Assembly (NCBI GenBank): GCA_964371655.1
Contig: CAYJOD010000033.1
Location: 1 to 60,348 of the forward strand
Source: CAZGSN01 sp964371655
Lineage (GTDB): Bacteria; Desulfobacterota; Binatia; HRBIN30
Length of the DNA stretch: 60,348 nucleotides
Direction: 5' to 3'
Shown piece by piece: positions 43,141 through 52,886 of this stretch (position 1 is its first letter; each line of letters opens with the position of its first letter). Under the pieces are notes generated by a model. It saw only the letters and a list, made by a program, of their open reading frames with translations, had not been told where the DNA came from and did no database searches. The position numbers and the translations under genes were made by a program.

Positions 43141-43540
43141 CAGGGCCACGGCAAAGTTGCTGACGCAGAGGTGGAGCCGCATCAGGCCTCATTCCACCCG
43201 GTGGCGGACGAGCCGTCCGCGCTCCCAGCGACGACCTCATCCAGCGCCCCGAGCGGAATATCATCGCCGGGAGCGCGGGCGACCCGCCCGCATGACCCCG
43301 AACAACTCAGTTGGAACCACGGATGGACGCTGATGAACGCGGATAAGACCAGCCAGAAACCGGACATGCTGCGATTCAGGCGATCACTCACCCGTACAAA
43401 CCGATATGCATCACAACCAAGTATTTCCCTTCCCAATCCGTGTCCATCCGTGTTCATCCGCGGTTCGAATTGAGGTTTTCAGGATGACTCATCACCCCTA
43501 CCGTGCCGCAGACTCCGTCAGCGACTTTGTCGGGGCACTG
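43141..43540. repeat. Family C element interrupted by a family A element (nested)
   Basis: Left end cagggccacggcaaagttgc at 43141 and right end tccgtcagcgactttg near 43514 belong to family C and align with 15362-15562. At about 43294-43483 the sequence breaks off and a family A element is inserted (cagttggaaccacggatgg ... catccgcggttcgaattga). Family C resumes after it with gactcatcaccc. The spacer 42865-43599 holds no gene. Confidence 0.8.
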
Positions 43541-43599
43541 ATTTCCGCCGCACGCGGCGGTTGTTCAGACGTTGCCTGCATGGTTCAAGTCGGACCCGC

Positions 43600-44544
43600 A
43601 TGCTGCAGGCAACCATCGACCGGTCGAATATCCCGCTGCGCGTTCTGGCGATCGCGGCTGTCAGCGGCGCCGTGGTGACCTGGGGTTTCAGCGCCGCGGT
43701 CATCAAGTTCATCTCGGCGAGCGGTGTCGTAGCCTCTGTGTATCGCCTCTGGTTTGCGATGCCGTTTCTCTGGATGACGGCGCTGAGCTCACCCTCCGTG
43801 CGCAAGGGCATCACGCCGCGCTGGATTACTGCTTCCGTGGTGGGCGGCACTCTGTTTGCCGGACACCAGGTGTTTTTCTTCAACGCGCTCAAGCAAACCA
43901 GCGTCACCAATGTCTCGATCATCGGAGCGCTGCAACCGGCGCTGGTCCTGATCGTAGCGGGGCCGTGGTTCGGCGAGCGGATTACGGTGCGCGCGCTGCT
44001 GTGGTCTGTGGTGGCAGTCCTCGGTGCCGGCCTGGTCGTGATCGGCTCGCAGGGTACTCCGAGCTGGAGCTTGCACGGCGACATCCTCGCCGTCGTCAAT
44101 CTTTTCGCGTTCACCGCATATTTCCTCGCGTCGAAACACTTTCGCGCCGACGTCGGTGCCACCCCGTACGTCCTCGGGATGACCACGGTCGCCGGCCTGC
44201 TGATGCTCGGCGCCGCGATCGTCACCGGTGAAGATCTGTTCTCCCCGCGCGGAACCGACTGGGCGTGGATGCTGTTTCTGGCGCTGGTTCCCGGAACGAT
44301 TGGACACGTCCTGTCGAACTGGGCGCATCCACATCTACCCGCCTTCGTCATCTCGGTGATGCTGCTGGCGGTCCCCGTCATCTCCGCGGCGTCGGCAGCG
44401 ATCTTCCTGAATGAGCCCATCCGCCTCATCCAAGTTGTCGGCGGAGCCGTTGTCCTAGGAGCGATCGGCACCTTGGTCATGACCAGCGCGAAGCCGTCAA
44501 GCGACGAGCTCGCGGAGAGCGCCGCCGAGACGGATGCGCCGTAG
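43600..44544 (+). CDS. EamA/DMT-family transporter
   Basis: 314 aa from ATG 43600 (TTG 43561 is the far alternative). About ten membrane helices in two homologous EamA halves: VTWGFSAAVIKFIS near the start, and TSVTNVSIIGALQPALVLI in the first half, VPGTIGHVLSNWAH in the second. DMT exporters move amino acids, nucleotides or other metabolites; the substrate cannot be told. It stands alone, after a repeat-filled region, and converges with the APC permease gene through a hexamer palindrome. Confidence 0.88.
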   Translation: MLQATIDRSNIPLRVLAIAAVSGAVVTWGFSAAVIKFISASGVVASVYRLWFAMPFLWMTALSSPSVRKGITPRWITASVVGGTLFAGHQVFFFNALKQTSVTNVSIIGALQPALVLIVAGPWFGERITVRALLWSVVAVLGAGLVVIGSQGTPSWSLHGDILAVVNLFAFTAYFLASKHFRADVGATPYVLGMTTVAGLLMLGAAIVTGEDLFSPRGTDWAWMLFLALVPGTIGHVLSNWAHPHLPAFVISVMLLAVPVISAASAAIFLNEPIRLIQVVGGAVVLGAIGTLVMTSAKPSSDELAESAAETDAP

Positions 44545-44556
44545 GGAGGCAACGGC

Positions 44557-44645
44557 AGAGGCAAAGGCTGAGGCTGAGGCATAGGCTTAGGCATAGGCTT
44601 AGGCTCCGGTTCCCCTAAGCCTAAGCCTATGCCTTGCCTATGCCT
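44557..44645. terminator. Hexamer-repeat palindrome between convergent genes
   Basis: Left arm built of ggctgaggc/ataggctta repeats (44560-44603) and right arm of cctaagcctaagcctatgcc (from about 44616) form a long imperfect hairpin. The right arm overlaps the 3' end of the APC permease gene and encodes its last residues GIGKA. Placement between converging genes fits a bidirectional terminator, but a repeat-element origin is equally likely. Confidence 0.5.
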
Positions 44646-45988
44646 TTCTTAAACGCGACGTAGAACGGTGCCGCGGCGGCGGTGACCAGGAGGGCAATGG
44701 CGCATTCCTTGGGGCGTGCAATCATCATGGAGACGGCGATGGCGGCGTTGGCAATCAAGTACAGCGCCGGGACGATTGGGTATCCCCAGGCACGATAGGG
44801 GCGCGGGCGTTGAGGGTGCTTGCGACGCAACGCGTAGAGCGCCGTGGTGTCGGCCATCGTCGCCAGGACGATCGCGAAGGTCGTGTAGTCGAGCACGCTC
44901 GGGAAGCTTTGCAGAACGACGATCAGCGCGATCGCCGTGAGCGCTTGTACAGCGATGGCCACGTGCGGCGTGCGGTTGGTCGCGTGCACGACATCGACGC
45001 CGCGGAAGAAGAAACCGTCCAAAGCCATCGCGTAGGCAATGCGCGGGCCGACGAGAATGGTCGCGTTCAGGCAGCCGACGACGGAAGCGAGAACCATGAC
45101 CGCGGTGATGGTGCCGCCGACCTCCCCGAACAACGCCCGTGCGGCGGCCTCGCCGACGCGGTTCTCACCGCGCAAGGCCTCGATGGGAAGGGCGTAGATA
45201 TAGACCGCGTTGATGAGCAGGTAGACCGCCGTGCACAGCGCCAGGCCGAAAAAGAGCGAGCGCGGGACGTTGCGGTGTGGATCGCGGATCTCGCTGGCCA
45301 CGTAGACGGAAGCGTTCCAACCGAGATAGCTGAATAGGATTGGCGACAGCGCGACGCCGAAGCCGCTGAGCGGAACCGCGGCAGCACCGGCCACAAGCGG
45401 AGTGAAGTGGTGAAAACTGCCGACGCCGACGATTGGCCCAACGATCGCAATCGCCCCCAGGGCGACGAGCTTGATGTAGCCAGTGATGTTGTTGAACTGC
45501 GCGCCCTGACGCACGCCGACATAGTTGATCCACGACGTGGCGATGGTGATCGCCACCGCGGCCAGGGTCTTGCCGACGCTACCGAGATCGAGGAAACGCG
45601 CGAGGGCTTCGGCAAAGCCCGCGGCCAGGGTCGCCACCGTCCCGGCATAAATCACGAAGAACGACAGCCACCCGATCAGGAATCCGGCGAAGGGGTGATA
45701 GGCCTCACGCAAATAGACGTAATCGCCGCCGGCATGCGGGTACATCGCGCCGAGCTCGGCGTTGGCGAGAGCGCCGGCAAGCGACAGCATGCCGCCGATG
45801 AACCAGGCGCCAAGGAACAGACCTGGATGCGGCAGCGCCGCCGCCACCGAGCCGGGGGTCAGGAAAATGCCGACACCGATCACCGACGACACGCACAGCA
45901 TCGTCGCATCGGTGAGCGATAGACCGCGTTCGAGCCGATCGCGCGGATGGCGGTCGGGCTCCGCGCCGAGTGCGGGCTTGGAGTTCAC
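44627..45988 (-). CDS. APC-family amino acid permease
   Basis: 453 aa with about twelve membrane helices. It has the APC start LSLTDATMLCVSSVIGVGIF-type segment, then GAMYPHAGGDYVYLREA, a typical APC loop, and later YLGWNASVYVASEIRDPHRN, which is a conserved amino acid permease element. It is likely an amino acid/polyamine/cation transporter; the substrate is unknown. The last codons are made of the hexamer repeat shared with the downstream palindrome. It is the first gene upstream of a repeat-bearing gap before nuoN and has no evident operon partner. Confidence 0.88.
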   Translation of the reverse strand: MNSKPALGAEPDRHPRDRLERGLSLTDATMLCVSSVIGVGIFLTPGSVAAALPHPGLFLGAWFIGGMLSLAGALANAELGAMYPHAGGDYVYLREAYHPFAGFLIGWLSFFVIYAGTVATLAAGFAEALARFLDLGSVGKTLAAVAITIATSWINYVGVRQGAQFNNITGYIKLVALGAIAIVGPIVGVGSFHHFTPLVAGAAAVPLSGFGVALSPILFSYLGWNASVYVASEIRDPHRNVPRSLFFGLALCTAVYLLINAVYIYALPIEALRGENRVGEAAARALFGEVGGTITAVMVLASVVGCLNATILVGPRIAYAMALDGFFFRGVDVVHATNRTPHVAIAVQALTAIALIVVLQSFPSVLDYTTFAIVLATMADTTALYALRRKHPQRPRPYRAWGYPIVPALYLIANAAIAVSMMIARPKECAIALLVTAAAAPFYVAFKKGIGKA

Positions 45989-46213
45989 AGGTTGGAGGTA
46001 CTCAGTGCGTGCAGCGATGACGGTCGCAGCGACGTGTAAAGATCCCCGTCGACGATCTCCGCAACCATCGTGTCGGGAGCGTTCAGGACATCTTCATACG
46101 TCGCGTGGCGGCGGGCCGGTTGCATTGCGGAATCTCTATCACAGGCGAAACCAGGGCTCCATGCGTCAACCTGGACGCGATGAAGCGACTCGCGCCGGAG
46201 ATGCTAGTGCCAG

Positions 46214-46340
46214 GAAACGGATTCACCGCAGAGGACGCGGAGTGCGCAGAGGCTGGGGCAAATGAGGTTGGGAGGCACCCTCCACAACCTTGGATTCGCC
46301 TCTCTGCGTCCTCTGCGCTCTCTGCGGTGAGAAATATTCG
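46214..46340. repeat. Dispersed palindrome, family H (gcagaggacgc type)
   Basis: Left arm caccgcagaggacgcggagt and right arm tgcgtcctctgcgctctct followed by gcggtga are inverted copies separated by about 60 bp. This kind of 'cagaggacgcagag' element is widespread in environmental bacterial genomes. The spacer 45989-46351 holds no gene; nothing else was recognised in it. Confidence 0.7.
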
Positions 46341-46351
46341 GTGAGACCAGG

Positions 46352-47830
46352 CTAGCTCTTCAGGAAGCGGATCGAGCTATCGGCGAAGTTGATCAGCGGC
46401 GCCCAGTAGACGCCGAGGATTACGGTCAGGACGGTGAGGACACTGAGAACGGCGCGGTTGCCCCAGTCGATGGCGACCGCGGTTTCGCTGCCGTCGGGAA
46501 AGTCGAGGAACATCGTGCGCACGATGCGCGCGTAGTAATACAGCGAGACCACGCTGTTGAGGACGCCGACGACGGCGAGGACGTAGAACTGCTGTTTGAC
46601 GACGGCGGCGAACAGGTAGAACTTTCCGATGAAGCCGGCAAATGGCGGCAGGCCGGTCAGAGAGAACAGAAAGATCGCGAAGCAAACCGCGGGCAACGCG
46701 CCGCCGCGCCAGGCCAGGCCGCGCAGGCCATCGATGTCTTCCTTGCCGGTAGCGTTGGCGACCAGCATCACCACCAAGAACGCGCCGATGTTCATCAGGT
46801 AGTACACCGCCATGTAGAACATCATCGCGCGCAAACCCTCGTCGGTGAGGACCACCAGACCCATCATCATGTAGCCGGCGTGCGCAATGCTCGAGTACGC
46901 CAGCAGTCGCTTAAGGTTGCGCTGCGACAGAGCCGTGAAGTTGCCGAGGGTCATGGTGACCATGCTGAGCGTCAGGAGCAATTGCGGCCAATCGACACCG
47001 GCGACCGGCTGCCAGTTGCCATCCCCAGTCGCGTGCGACAGCGCCGGGTAGAAGAAACGTATGGTCAACGCGAACCCCGCCGCTTTGGAGCCGACGGAGA
47101 GCAAGGCCGTGATCGGAATCGGAGCCCCGGTGTAGGCGTCCGGCGCCCACATGTGAAACGGCACCGCCGCAATCTTGTAGCCCAGCCCCGCCAGCGTCAG
47201 CACGATCGCCAGGAACAGCGCCAGCTTGCCGGGCTCGCCTTGAGCCAGCGCGGCGTTGATGTGGCCGAAGTCCATGCTGCCGGTGAGACCGAAGATCCAG
47301 CTCATGCCGAAGATCATCGTGCCCGAGGCGACACCACCATAGATCAAGTACTTCAACGCCGCCTCGCCGGAACGGCGGTCGTGACGCAGATAGCCGGTAA
47401 GCACATACGAGGTCAGGCTGACGAACTCGAGCGACAGGTACGCCATCAGCAGGTTCGAGGCACTGGCCATGAAGAACATGGCGAGCAGGCTCGAGAGCAG
47501 CAACGGGTAGTACTCGCCCTGACTGGTGCGCTTCACTTCGTTCGAGTCAAGCGACATCCAGATCGCGGCGAGGCCGGAGAGGGCGAACAGGATCTTGAAG
47601 AAGAGGCCGAACGGATCGTGGACGATCATCCGCCCGAATAGCAACGCCGAGGGTTTGCCGATGAGTGTGACCGCGGCGAAGGCGACAATGGCGGTGCTCA
47701 GGAGAGCGATCTCGCCGAGACGCTGCTTGTTGTCGACGACGAGGTCGGCGAGGAACAGTCCGATGATCGTCACCCCGAGGATCAGCTCGGGCACGATATA
47801 GGCGAGACTCTGTGCGGTGGTGAGGTTCAT
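46352..47830 (-). CDS. nuoN: NADH-quinone oxidoreductase subunit N
   Basis: 492 aa antiporter-like membrane subunit of complex I, about 14 helices. It has SLEFVSLTSYVLTGY, GTMIFGMSWIFGLTG and LAYSSIAHAGYMM. Such subunits (N, M, L) carry out proton pumping in the membrane arm. It is the last gene of the operon (nuoA to nuoN), 27 bp after nuoM. Confidence 0.97.
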   Translation of the reverse strand: MNLTTAQSLAYIVPELILGVTIIGLFLADLVVDNKQRLGEIALLSTAIVAFAAVTLIGKPSALLFGRMIVHDPFGLFFKILFALSGLAAIWMSLDSNEVKRTSQGEYYPLLLSSLLAMFFMASASNLLMAYLSLEFVSLTSYVLTGYLRHDRRSGEAALKYLIYGGVASGTMIFGMSWIFGLTGSMDFGHINAALAQGEPGKLALFLAIVLTLAGLGYKIAAVPFHMWAPDAYTGAPIPITALLSVGSKAAGFALTIRFFYPALSHATGDGNWQPVAGVDWPQLLLTLSMVTMTLGNFTALSQRNLKRLLAYSSIAHAGYMMMGLVVLTDEGLRAMMFYMAVYYLMNIGAFLVVMLVANATGKEDIDGLRGLAWRGGALPAVCFAIFLFSLTGLPPFAGFIGKFYLFAAVVKQQFYVLAVVGVLNSVVSLYYYARIVRTMFLDFPDGSETAVAIDWGNRAVLSVLTVLTVILGVYWAPLINFADSSIRFLKS

Positions 47831-47857
47831 GTGCGTGGTGCTCGCTCGCGGCTCCGA

Positions 47858-49354
47858 CTACATGCCCGCGAGCGCGATCTGTTTGGAGAGCACCAGCTGA
47901 TTGAGACTGTTGAGCGACGCGCTCGTCAGGTCGATCACGAAATGGGGGTATACGCCGAGGATGATGACGATGATTCCGAGTGGCACCAGGGTGAACATCT
48001 CGCGGCCGTTGATCTCCGCGATGTTGACGTACTTCTCGTTGAGCTTGCCGAGGAAGACGCGCTGCATCATCCACAGCACGTAACCGGCGGTGAGGATGAC
48101 CGCGCTGGCGCTGATCACGGTGAGGATCGGATACTGCTGCCAAGCCCCGAGCAAGACGAGCACCTCCGAGATGAACGCCGACAGGCCGGGCAGACCCAGA
48201 GCCGCGAAGAACGCCAGGCCGGCAAATCCGGTGTAGATCGGCATGGCCTGCGCAAGCCCTCCGAAGCCTTCGATGTCGCGATGGTGGGCGCGGTCGTAGA
48301 TCACACCGACGAGCAAGAACATCATGGCGGTGACGGTGCCGTGATTGAACATCTGCAGCACCGCACCCTGAATGCCTTGCGGTGTGAACGAGGCCATGCC
48401 GAGCATGACGTAACCCATGTGGCTGATGCTCGAGTAGGCGACCAGCTTCTTGAGATCCTTCTGCGCCATCGCGCACAGCGCGCCGTAGATAATGTTGAAG
48501 GTACCGAGAGCGGCCAGGAACCAAAACGCCAACCGCCCCGTCGCCTCCGGCAGGATCATGTAGTTGATGCGCAGAATTCCGTAGGTCCCCATCTTCAGCA
48601 GCACACCGGCAAGAATCACCGAGATCGCGGTCGGCGCCTCGACGTGGGCGTCGGGCAACCAGGTATGGAACGGGAATGCCGGAATCTTGATGGCGAAGCC
48701 GATGAACAACGCGATCCACAGGACGGTCTGCATCTCCGTCGAGTACAGCGCCGCCGACGCCGCGAGCTTGGTCATGTCGAAGGTGTGCGGCGTCTGATGG
48801 AAGTACAACGCCAGCATCGCCACCAGCATCAGGACGCTGCCGGCCAGGGTGTAGAGAAAGAACTTGATCGCGGCGTACTCGCGCCGCGGCCCGCCCCAGA
48901 TGCCGATGAGGAAGTACATCGGCAGCAGCATCAGCTCCCAGAAGATGTAGAAGAGAAAGAAATCGAGAGAGACAAACACACCCATCATCGCCGCGTCGAG
49001 AAGCAAGAACATCGCGAAGTAGCCCTTGAGCGCCTTCTCGATTCCGAACGACGCGATCATGCACAGAAAGCACAGGAGGGCCGAGAGCAGCACCATGGTG
49101 ATGCTGATACCGTCGACGCCAACGTAGTACTCGATGTTGAAGCTAGGGATCCACTTGAAGTGCTCGACGAACTGAAAGCCGGCCTGCGTACGGTCGAAGG
49201 CACCGAACAGCCATATCCCCATCAGCAGCGGCGGCACCGTGAAGCCGGTCGCCGTATACCGAATGGCGTTGGGGCTGTTCCCCGGGAGCAGCAGCACCGC
49301 CACCGCGCCGAGCAGCGGAATGAACGTCATCAGTGATAGAACGTGGCTTTCCAT
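47858..49354 (-). CDS. nuoM: NADH-quinone oxidoreductase subunit M
   Basis: 498 aa, antiporter-like proton-channel subunit of the membrane arm. It has FWELMLLPMYFLIGIWGG with the conserved glutamate, FHTWLPDAHVEAPT and LVAYSSISHMGYVMLG. AAGGGG lies upstream of the ATG. It is 36 bp from nuoL and 27 bp from nuoN. Confidence 0.97.
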   Translation of the reverse strand: MESHVLSLMTFIPLLGAVAVLLLPGNSPNAIRYTATGFTVPPLLMGIWLFGAFDRTQAGFQFVEHFKWIPSFNIEYYVGVDGISITMVLLSALLCFLCMIASFGIEKALKGYFAMFLLLDAAMMGVFVSLDFFLFYIFWELMLLPMYFLIGIWGGPRREYAAIKFFLYTLAGSVLMLVAMLALYFHQTPHTFDMTKLAASAALYSTEMQTVLWIALFIGFAIKIPAFPFHTWLPDAHVEAPTAISVILAGVLLKMGTYGILRINYMILPEATGRLAFWFLAALGTFNIIYGALCAMAQKDLKKLVAYSSISHMGYVMLGMASFTPQGIQGAVLQMFNHGTVTAMMFLLVGVIYDRAHHRDIEGFGGLAQAMPIYTGFAGLAFFAALGLPGLSAFISEVLVLLGAWQQYPILTVISASAVILTAGYVLWMMQRVFLGKLNEKYVNIAEINGREMFTLVPLGIIVIILGVYPHFVIDLTSASLNSLNQLVLSKQIALAGM

Positions 49355-49390
49355 CGTAACCCCTTAACCCCCTCGATCCGCTGACGCGCC

Positions 49391-51469
49391 CTACAGCAAG
49401 CGCACAACCATCACCGCGACGACGCCGACGACGATGACGTAGAGATAACCGTTGATGCTCCCGCTCTGCAGTTGCCGAAAGCGGCCGCCGACACCGATGG
49501 TGGCGCTGGCAACCAGATTGACCGCGCCGTCGATAACGTAATTGTCGAACAGCCCCTCGACCCACGACACCACGCGCACCACCGTGGCCGCGCCGTTGAC
49601 GATGCCGTCGATCACCACCCGATCGAACCAGGCGCAGATATTCGTCAACGCCAGCGTGCCGTTCACGAACACCTTCTCGTAGAGCTCATCGACGAAGTAC
49701 TTGTTGTAGATCACACGGTACGGGGCGCCGCCGGCGAGGTTGGCGAAGGTGTCGGGCGACAGCGTCTTGGTGATGTACATCGCACGCGCGATCAAGATGC
49801 CGACCGCGGCGATACCCACCGAGGCGAACATCAGAACGTATTCCATCGGATCGTGGCCGTGCGCGGCGTGCTCCGCGACCGCGTGCCCCTGGCTGAACAC
49901 CGGATCGAGCCATTCTTCGAAGCGGTTGCTGCCACCGAGCGACGCCGGAACCCCAAGCGTACTGGCGACGATCGCGAAGAACGCCAGAACCACGAGTGGA
50001 TAGGTCATCGCCGCCGGCGATTCGTGCGGGTGATCGTGGCCACCGTGACCGTGGGCATCCGAGTGATCGTGATGTCCACCGCGGAACTCGCCGTGAAAGG
50101 TCATGAACACCTGACGGAACATGTAGAACGCGGTCATACCCGCGGCGGCGAAGCCGATCACCCAAAGGAGCGGACTGCCGTGCTCGCTCGAAAATGCCTT
50201 CCACAGAATCTCATCCTTGGAGAAGAACCCGGACAGAGGCGGAATCCCGGCAATCGCCAAGGTCGAGATCAGGAACGTCCAGTAGGTCAGCGGCATCCAC
50301 TGCTTGAGCCCGCCCATCCTTCGCATGTCCTGCTCGTGGTGCATGGCGTGAATCACGCTGCCGGAGCCGAGGAACAGGCAGGCTTTGAAGAAGGCGTGCG
50401 TCATCAGGTGATAGATGCCGGCCGAGTAGGCGCCGACACCCATGCCGAGAAACATGTACCCGAGCTGGCTGACGGTCGAGTACGCCAGCACCTTCTTGAT
50501 GTCGTTTTGCGCCAGACCAATGGTCGCCGCGAAGAACGCCGTCAGCGCCCCGATCGTGGCGACGACATGCAGGGTCGCCGGCGCCATGCTGAACAGGAAG
50601 TTCAAGCGCGCGATCATGTACACGCCGGCGGTCACCATGGTGGCGGCATGGATGAGAGCGCTAACCGGCGTCGGACCGGCCATGGCGTCGGGCAACCAGA
50701 CATACAGGGGGATTTGCGCCGACTTGCCGGTGGCGCCGACGAACATCAGCATGGTGACCAGAGTCGGCACCGCAATACCCCACATCATCTTGCCTTCGAG
50801 CACGTGCGCGTTCTGCGCGATCTCGCGGAAGATGACGCTGCCGTGACCGGCGTCCTGCATCACCCAGAACAGCAGGAACGCCCCGAGGGTGAAGCCGAAG
50901 TCGCCGACGCGGTTGACGATGAACGCCTTGCTGCCGGCGCTGGCGTTCGCCCACTCCTTGTACCAGAAGCCGATCAGCGCATAGGAGCACAGTCCAACCC
51001 CTTCCCAGCCGACGAACAACAATAGGAGGTTGTCGCCGAGGACGAGGATGAGCATCGCCGCCGTGAACAGGTTCAGCCAGGCGAAGAAGCGCCAGTACGA
51101 CGGCTCGTCGTGCATGTAGCCGATGGAGTAGATGTGGATCAGACCGCCGACGCCGGTGACAACGAGGATCATGACCGCCGACAGCGGATCGACCCAGAAG
51201 GCAATGTCGGCGCGCAGCGAGCCGACGTTCAACCACGTCCAGCAATGATCGAGCAGAAAACGCCGGTCGGGGTCGAGCGCGAGCAATTGCCCCAAGGCGT
51301 GCAGCGAGATGAAGAACGCGAAGACCACCGGAGCACAGGCGAGAATCGAGATTGCCTGCTTGCCGAAGCGTTTCTGAATTTGGCTGCCGCACAGCCCGTT
51401 GATCGCGGCGCCGAGCAGCGGCAGCAGCACGATCCAACGCAAGAATCCAACTTCGATCGGATGTTCCAT
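49391..51469 (-). CDS. nuoL: NADH-quinone oxidoreductase subunit L
   Basis: 692 aa, the largest antiporter-like subunit, with the long C-terminal lateral helix typical of NuoL. It has LFVGWEGVGLCSYALIGFW, IPLYVWLPDAMAGPTPVSA and LAYSTVSQLGYMFLG. A His/Gly-rich stretch (HHDHSDAHGHGGHDH) sits in a loop near residues 460-480 and is a feature of this copy, possibly metal binding. It is 42 bp after nuoK. Confidence 0.97.
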   Translation of the reverse strand: MEHPIEVGFLRWIVLLPLLGAAINGLCGSQIQKRFGKQAISILACAPVVFAFFISLHALGQLLALDPDRRFLLDHCWTWLNVGSLRADIAFWVDPLSAVMILVVTGVGGLIHIYSIGYMHDEPSYWRFFAWLNLFTAAMLILVLGDNLLLLFVGWEGVGLCSYALIGFWYKEWANASAGSKAFIVNRVGDFGFTLGAFLLFWVMQDAGHGSVIFREIAQNAHVLEGKMMWGIAVPTLVTMLMFVGATGKSAQIPLYVWLPDAMAGPTPVSALIHAATMVTAGVYMIARLNFLFSMAPATLHVVATIGALTAFFAATIGLAQNDIKKVLAYSTVSQLGYMFLGMGVGAYSAGIYHLMTHAFFKACLFLGSGSVIHAMHHEQDMRRMGGLKQWMPLTYWTFLISTLAIAGIPPLSGFFSKDEILWKAFSSEHGSPLLWVIGFAAAGMTAFYMFRQVFMTFHGEFRGGHHDHSDAHGHGGHDHPHESPAAMTYPLVVLAFFAIVASTLGVPASLGGSNRFEEWLDPVFSQGHAVAEHAAHGHDPMEYVLMFASVGIAAVGILIARAMYITKTLSPDTFANLAGGAPYRVIYNKYFVDELYEKVFVNGTLALTNICAWFDRVVIDGIVNGAATVVRVVSWVEGLFDNYVIDGAVNLVASATIGVGGRFRQLQSGSINGYLYVIVVGVVAVMVVRLL

Positions 51470-51511
51470 ATAGGATTACAGACCCCGCAGGCCGAAAAGC
51501 AACGGCCGCGC

Positions 51512-51820
51512 TTACCCCCGCAGCGTCTCTGTTGCCTCCACGTCGATGGTTTGGAACGTCTGGTAGATGCCGAGCACGATCGCCAAGCCGATCGTCGCCT
51601 CGGCGGCGGCCAGCATGATCACGAAGATCGCAAAGATCTGCCCGTCGTAGGCCCCCGAGCTGTAGCGCGCGAACGCCAGGTAGTTGATGTTTGCCGAGTT
51701 CAAGATGAGCTCCACGCCCATCAGGATGCCGATGGCGTTGCGACGCGTGAGCACGCAGTAGAGCCCGAGCACGAAGACCAGCAGTGCGACGATCAGAAAG
51801 TGGGTTAGCCCAACCGCCAT
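51512..51820 (-). CDS. nuoK: NADH-quinone oxidoreductase subunit K
   Basis: 102 aa from ATG 51820, which has GAGG 6 bases upstream; a GTG at 51826 overlaps the nuoJ stop. Three helices with GVELILNSANINYLAF and the conserved glutamates (GVEL, AAAEATIG) of NuoK. It takes part in the proton path of the membrane arm. Confidence 0.96.
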   Translation of the reverse strand: MAVGLTHFLIVALLVFVLGLYCVLTRRNAIGILMGVELILNSANINYLAFARYSSGAYDGQIFAIFVIMLAAAEATIGLAIVLGIYQTFQTIDVEATETLRG

Positions 51821-51822
51821 GA

Positions 51823-52320
51823 TCACCTCAGCTCCTTGCGCGACAGCACCACGGCTCCGATGAGGGAGGCCAGCAGCACCACCGACGCCAGCTCGAACGG
51901 CAAGACGTACTCATTGAGAAAGGCGTTGCCGATCCCGTAGGTCGTCGGCTTGGCACCGACCACCTCGATCGTCTTCCAGTTGGCGCTGACCACCGCTTTG
52001 ATCATCACCGTGGCGATCACCACGATGATCGCCAGCGACGGAACGACGCCGACCGAACGGTTCGAGATACGTACGTCCGAAATACGATGCGTGAGCATCA
52101 CCGCGAACAGCAGCAACACCAGGATGCCGCCGACGTAGACGAGCACTTGAACGACGGCCACGAAGTCGGCGGCGAGCATGGCGTACAGGCCGGCGACGCC
52201 GAGGAAGGTGCCCATCAACGAGAACGCCGAATGGACGATGTTCGGTGAGAAGGCGACGCCGGCGGCCGAGATCAGGGTGATCGCGGCTAACAGATAGAAG
52301 GGTAGATCGGCGAGCGTCAT
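51823..52320 (-). CDS. nuoJ: NADH-quinone oxidoreductase subunit J
   Basis: 165 aa from ATG 52320. Five-helix membrane subunit with FVAVVQVLVYVGGILVLLLF, the hallmark NuoJ segment. The open frame continues upstream through nuoI but those residues are not part of it. The stop overlaps the alternative nuoK start. Confidence 0.95.
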   Translation of the reverse strand: MTLADLPFYLLAAITLISAAGVAFSPNIVHSAFSLMGTFLGVAGLYAMLAADFVAVVQVLVYVGGILVLLLFAVMLTHRISDVRISNRSVGVVPSLAIIVVIATVMIKAVVSANWKTIEVVGAKPTTYGIGNAFLNEYVLPFELASVVLLASLIGAVVLSRKELR

Positions 52321-52325
52321 AGCAG

Positions 52326-52886
52326 TTAGGCAGCCTTTCCCTCGGGGCCGGCCGGCGAGGCGAACTCGTCGACGTAGCGCTCGCCGCGGTCGAGGCTGGG
52401 GCGGATCTTGGGATCGTCCTCGCCCCCCTTCTTCGGCTTGTACGCAACCACCGAATCCTTGACGAAGCGGCGGATCAGGCTCTCGAGCGAGTAGTCGGCA
52501 CCTTCGAACTCGGGCGTGTGATGAATCGCTCCGGTCGGGCACGGCTCGCTGCACAAACCGCAGTACATGCACTTCGCCATATCGATGTCGAAGCGCGTCA
52601 TCACCATGCCGATGTTCTTTTCCTTCTTCACGTCGATGACGATGCAATCGATCGGGCAAGCGCGCTCGCAGGCGAGACAGCCGGTGCAGATCTCCAAGTC
52701 GACTTCGAGAATGCCGCGGTAGCGGAACGGCAGAGTGTCCTGCACCCGCATCGGCATGCGATCGGGATACTGCACCGTCGAGGGCTTGCGCATCAAATGC
52801 GAAAAGGTGACGGCCATCCCGTCGAGGATGGTCATGCACATGTCGGCGATCCCGCCGAAGTAACCTCTGTCTCTCATGGCGCTCAT
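52326..52886 (-). CDS. nuoI: NADH-quinone oxidoreductase subunit I, 8Fe ferredoxin-type
   Basis: 186 aa from ATG 52886, which overlaps the nuoH stop by ATGA. Two [4Fe-4S] motifs: CTGCLACERACP (C67, C70, C73, C77) and CMYCGLCSEPCP (C106, C109, C112, C116), which hold clusters N6a and N6b. It passes electrons toward NuoB. Without NuoG in this operon, it is the likely entry point for electrons from an outside donor. Confidence 0.97.
   Translation of the reverse strand: MSAMRDRGYFGGIADMCMTILDGMAVTFSHLMRKPSTVQYPDRMPMRVQDTLPFRYRGILEVDLEICTGCLACERACPIDCIVIDVKKEKNIGMVMTRFDIDMAKCMYCGLCSEPCPTGAIHHTPEFEGADYSLESLIRRFVKDSVVAYKPKKGGEDDPKIRPSLDRGERYVDEFASPAGPEGKAA

Noticed and set aside
47547..49073. Long minus-strand frame of 508 aa in the nuoM/nuoN region
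   Set aside because: It is out of frame with nuoM and nuoN and full of Arg/His; both genes are clear in their own frames.
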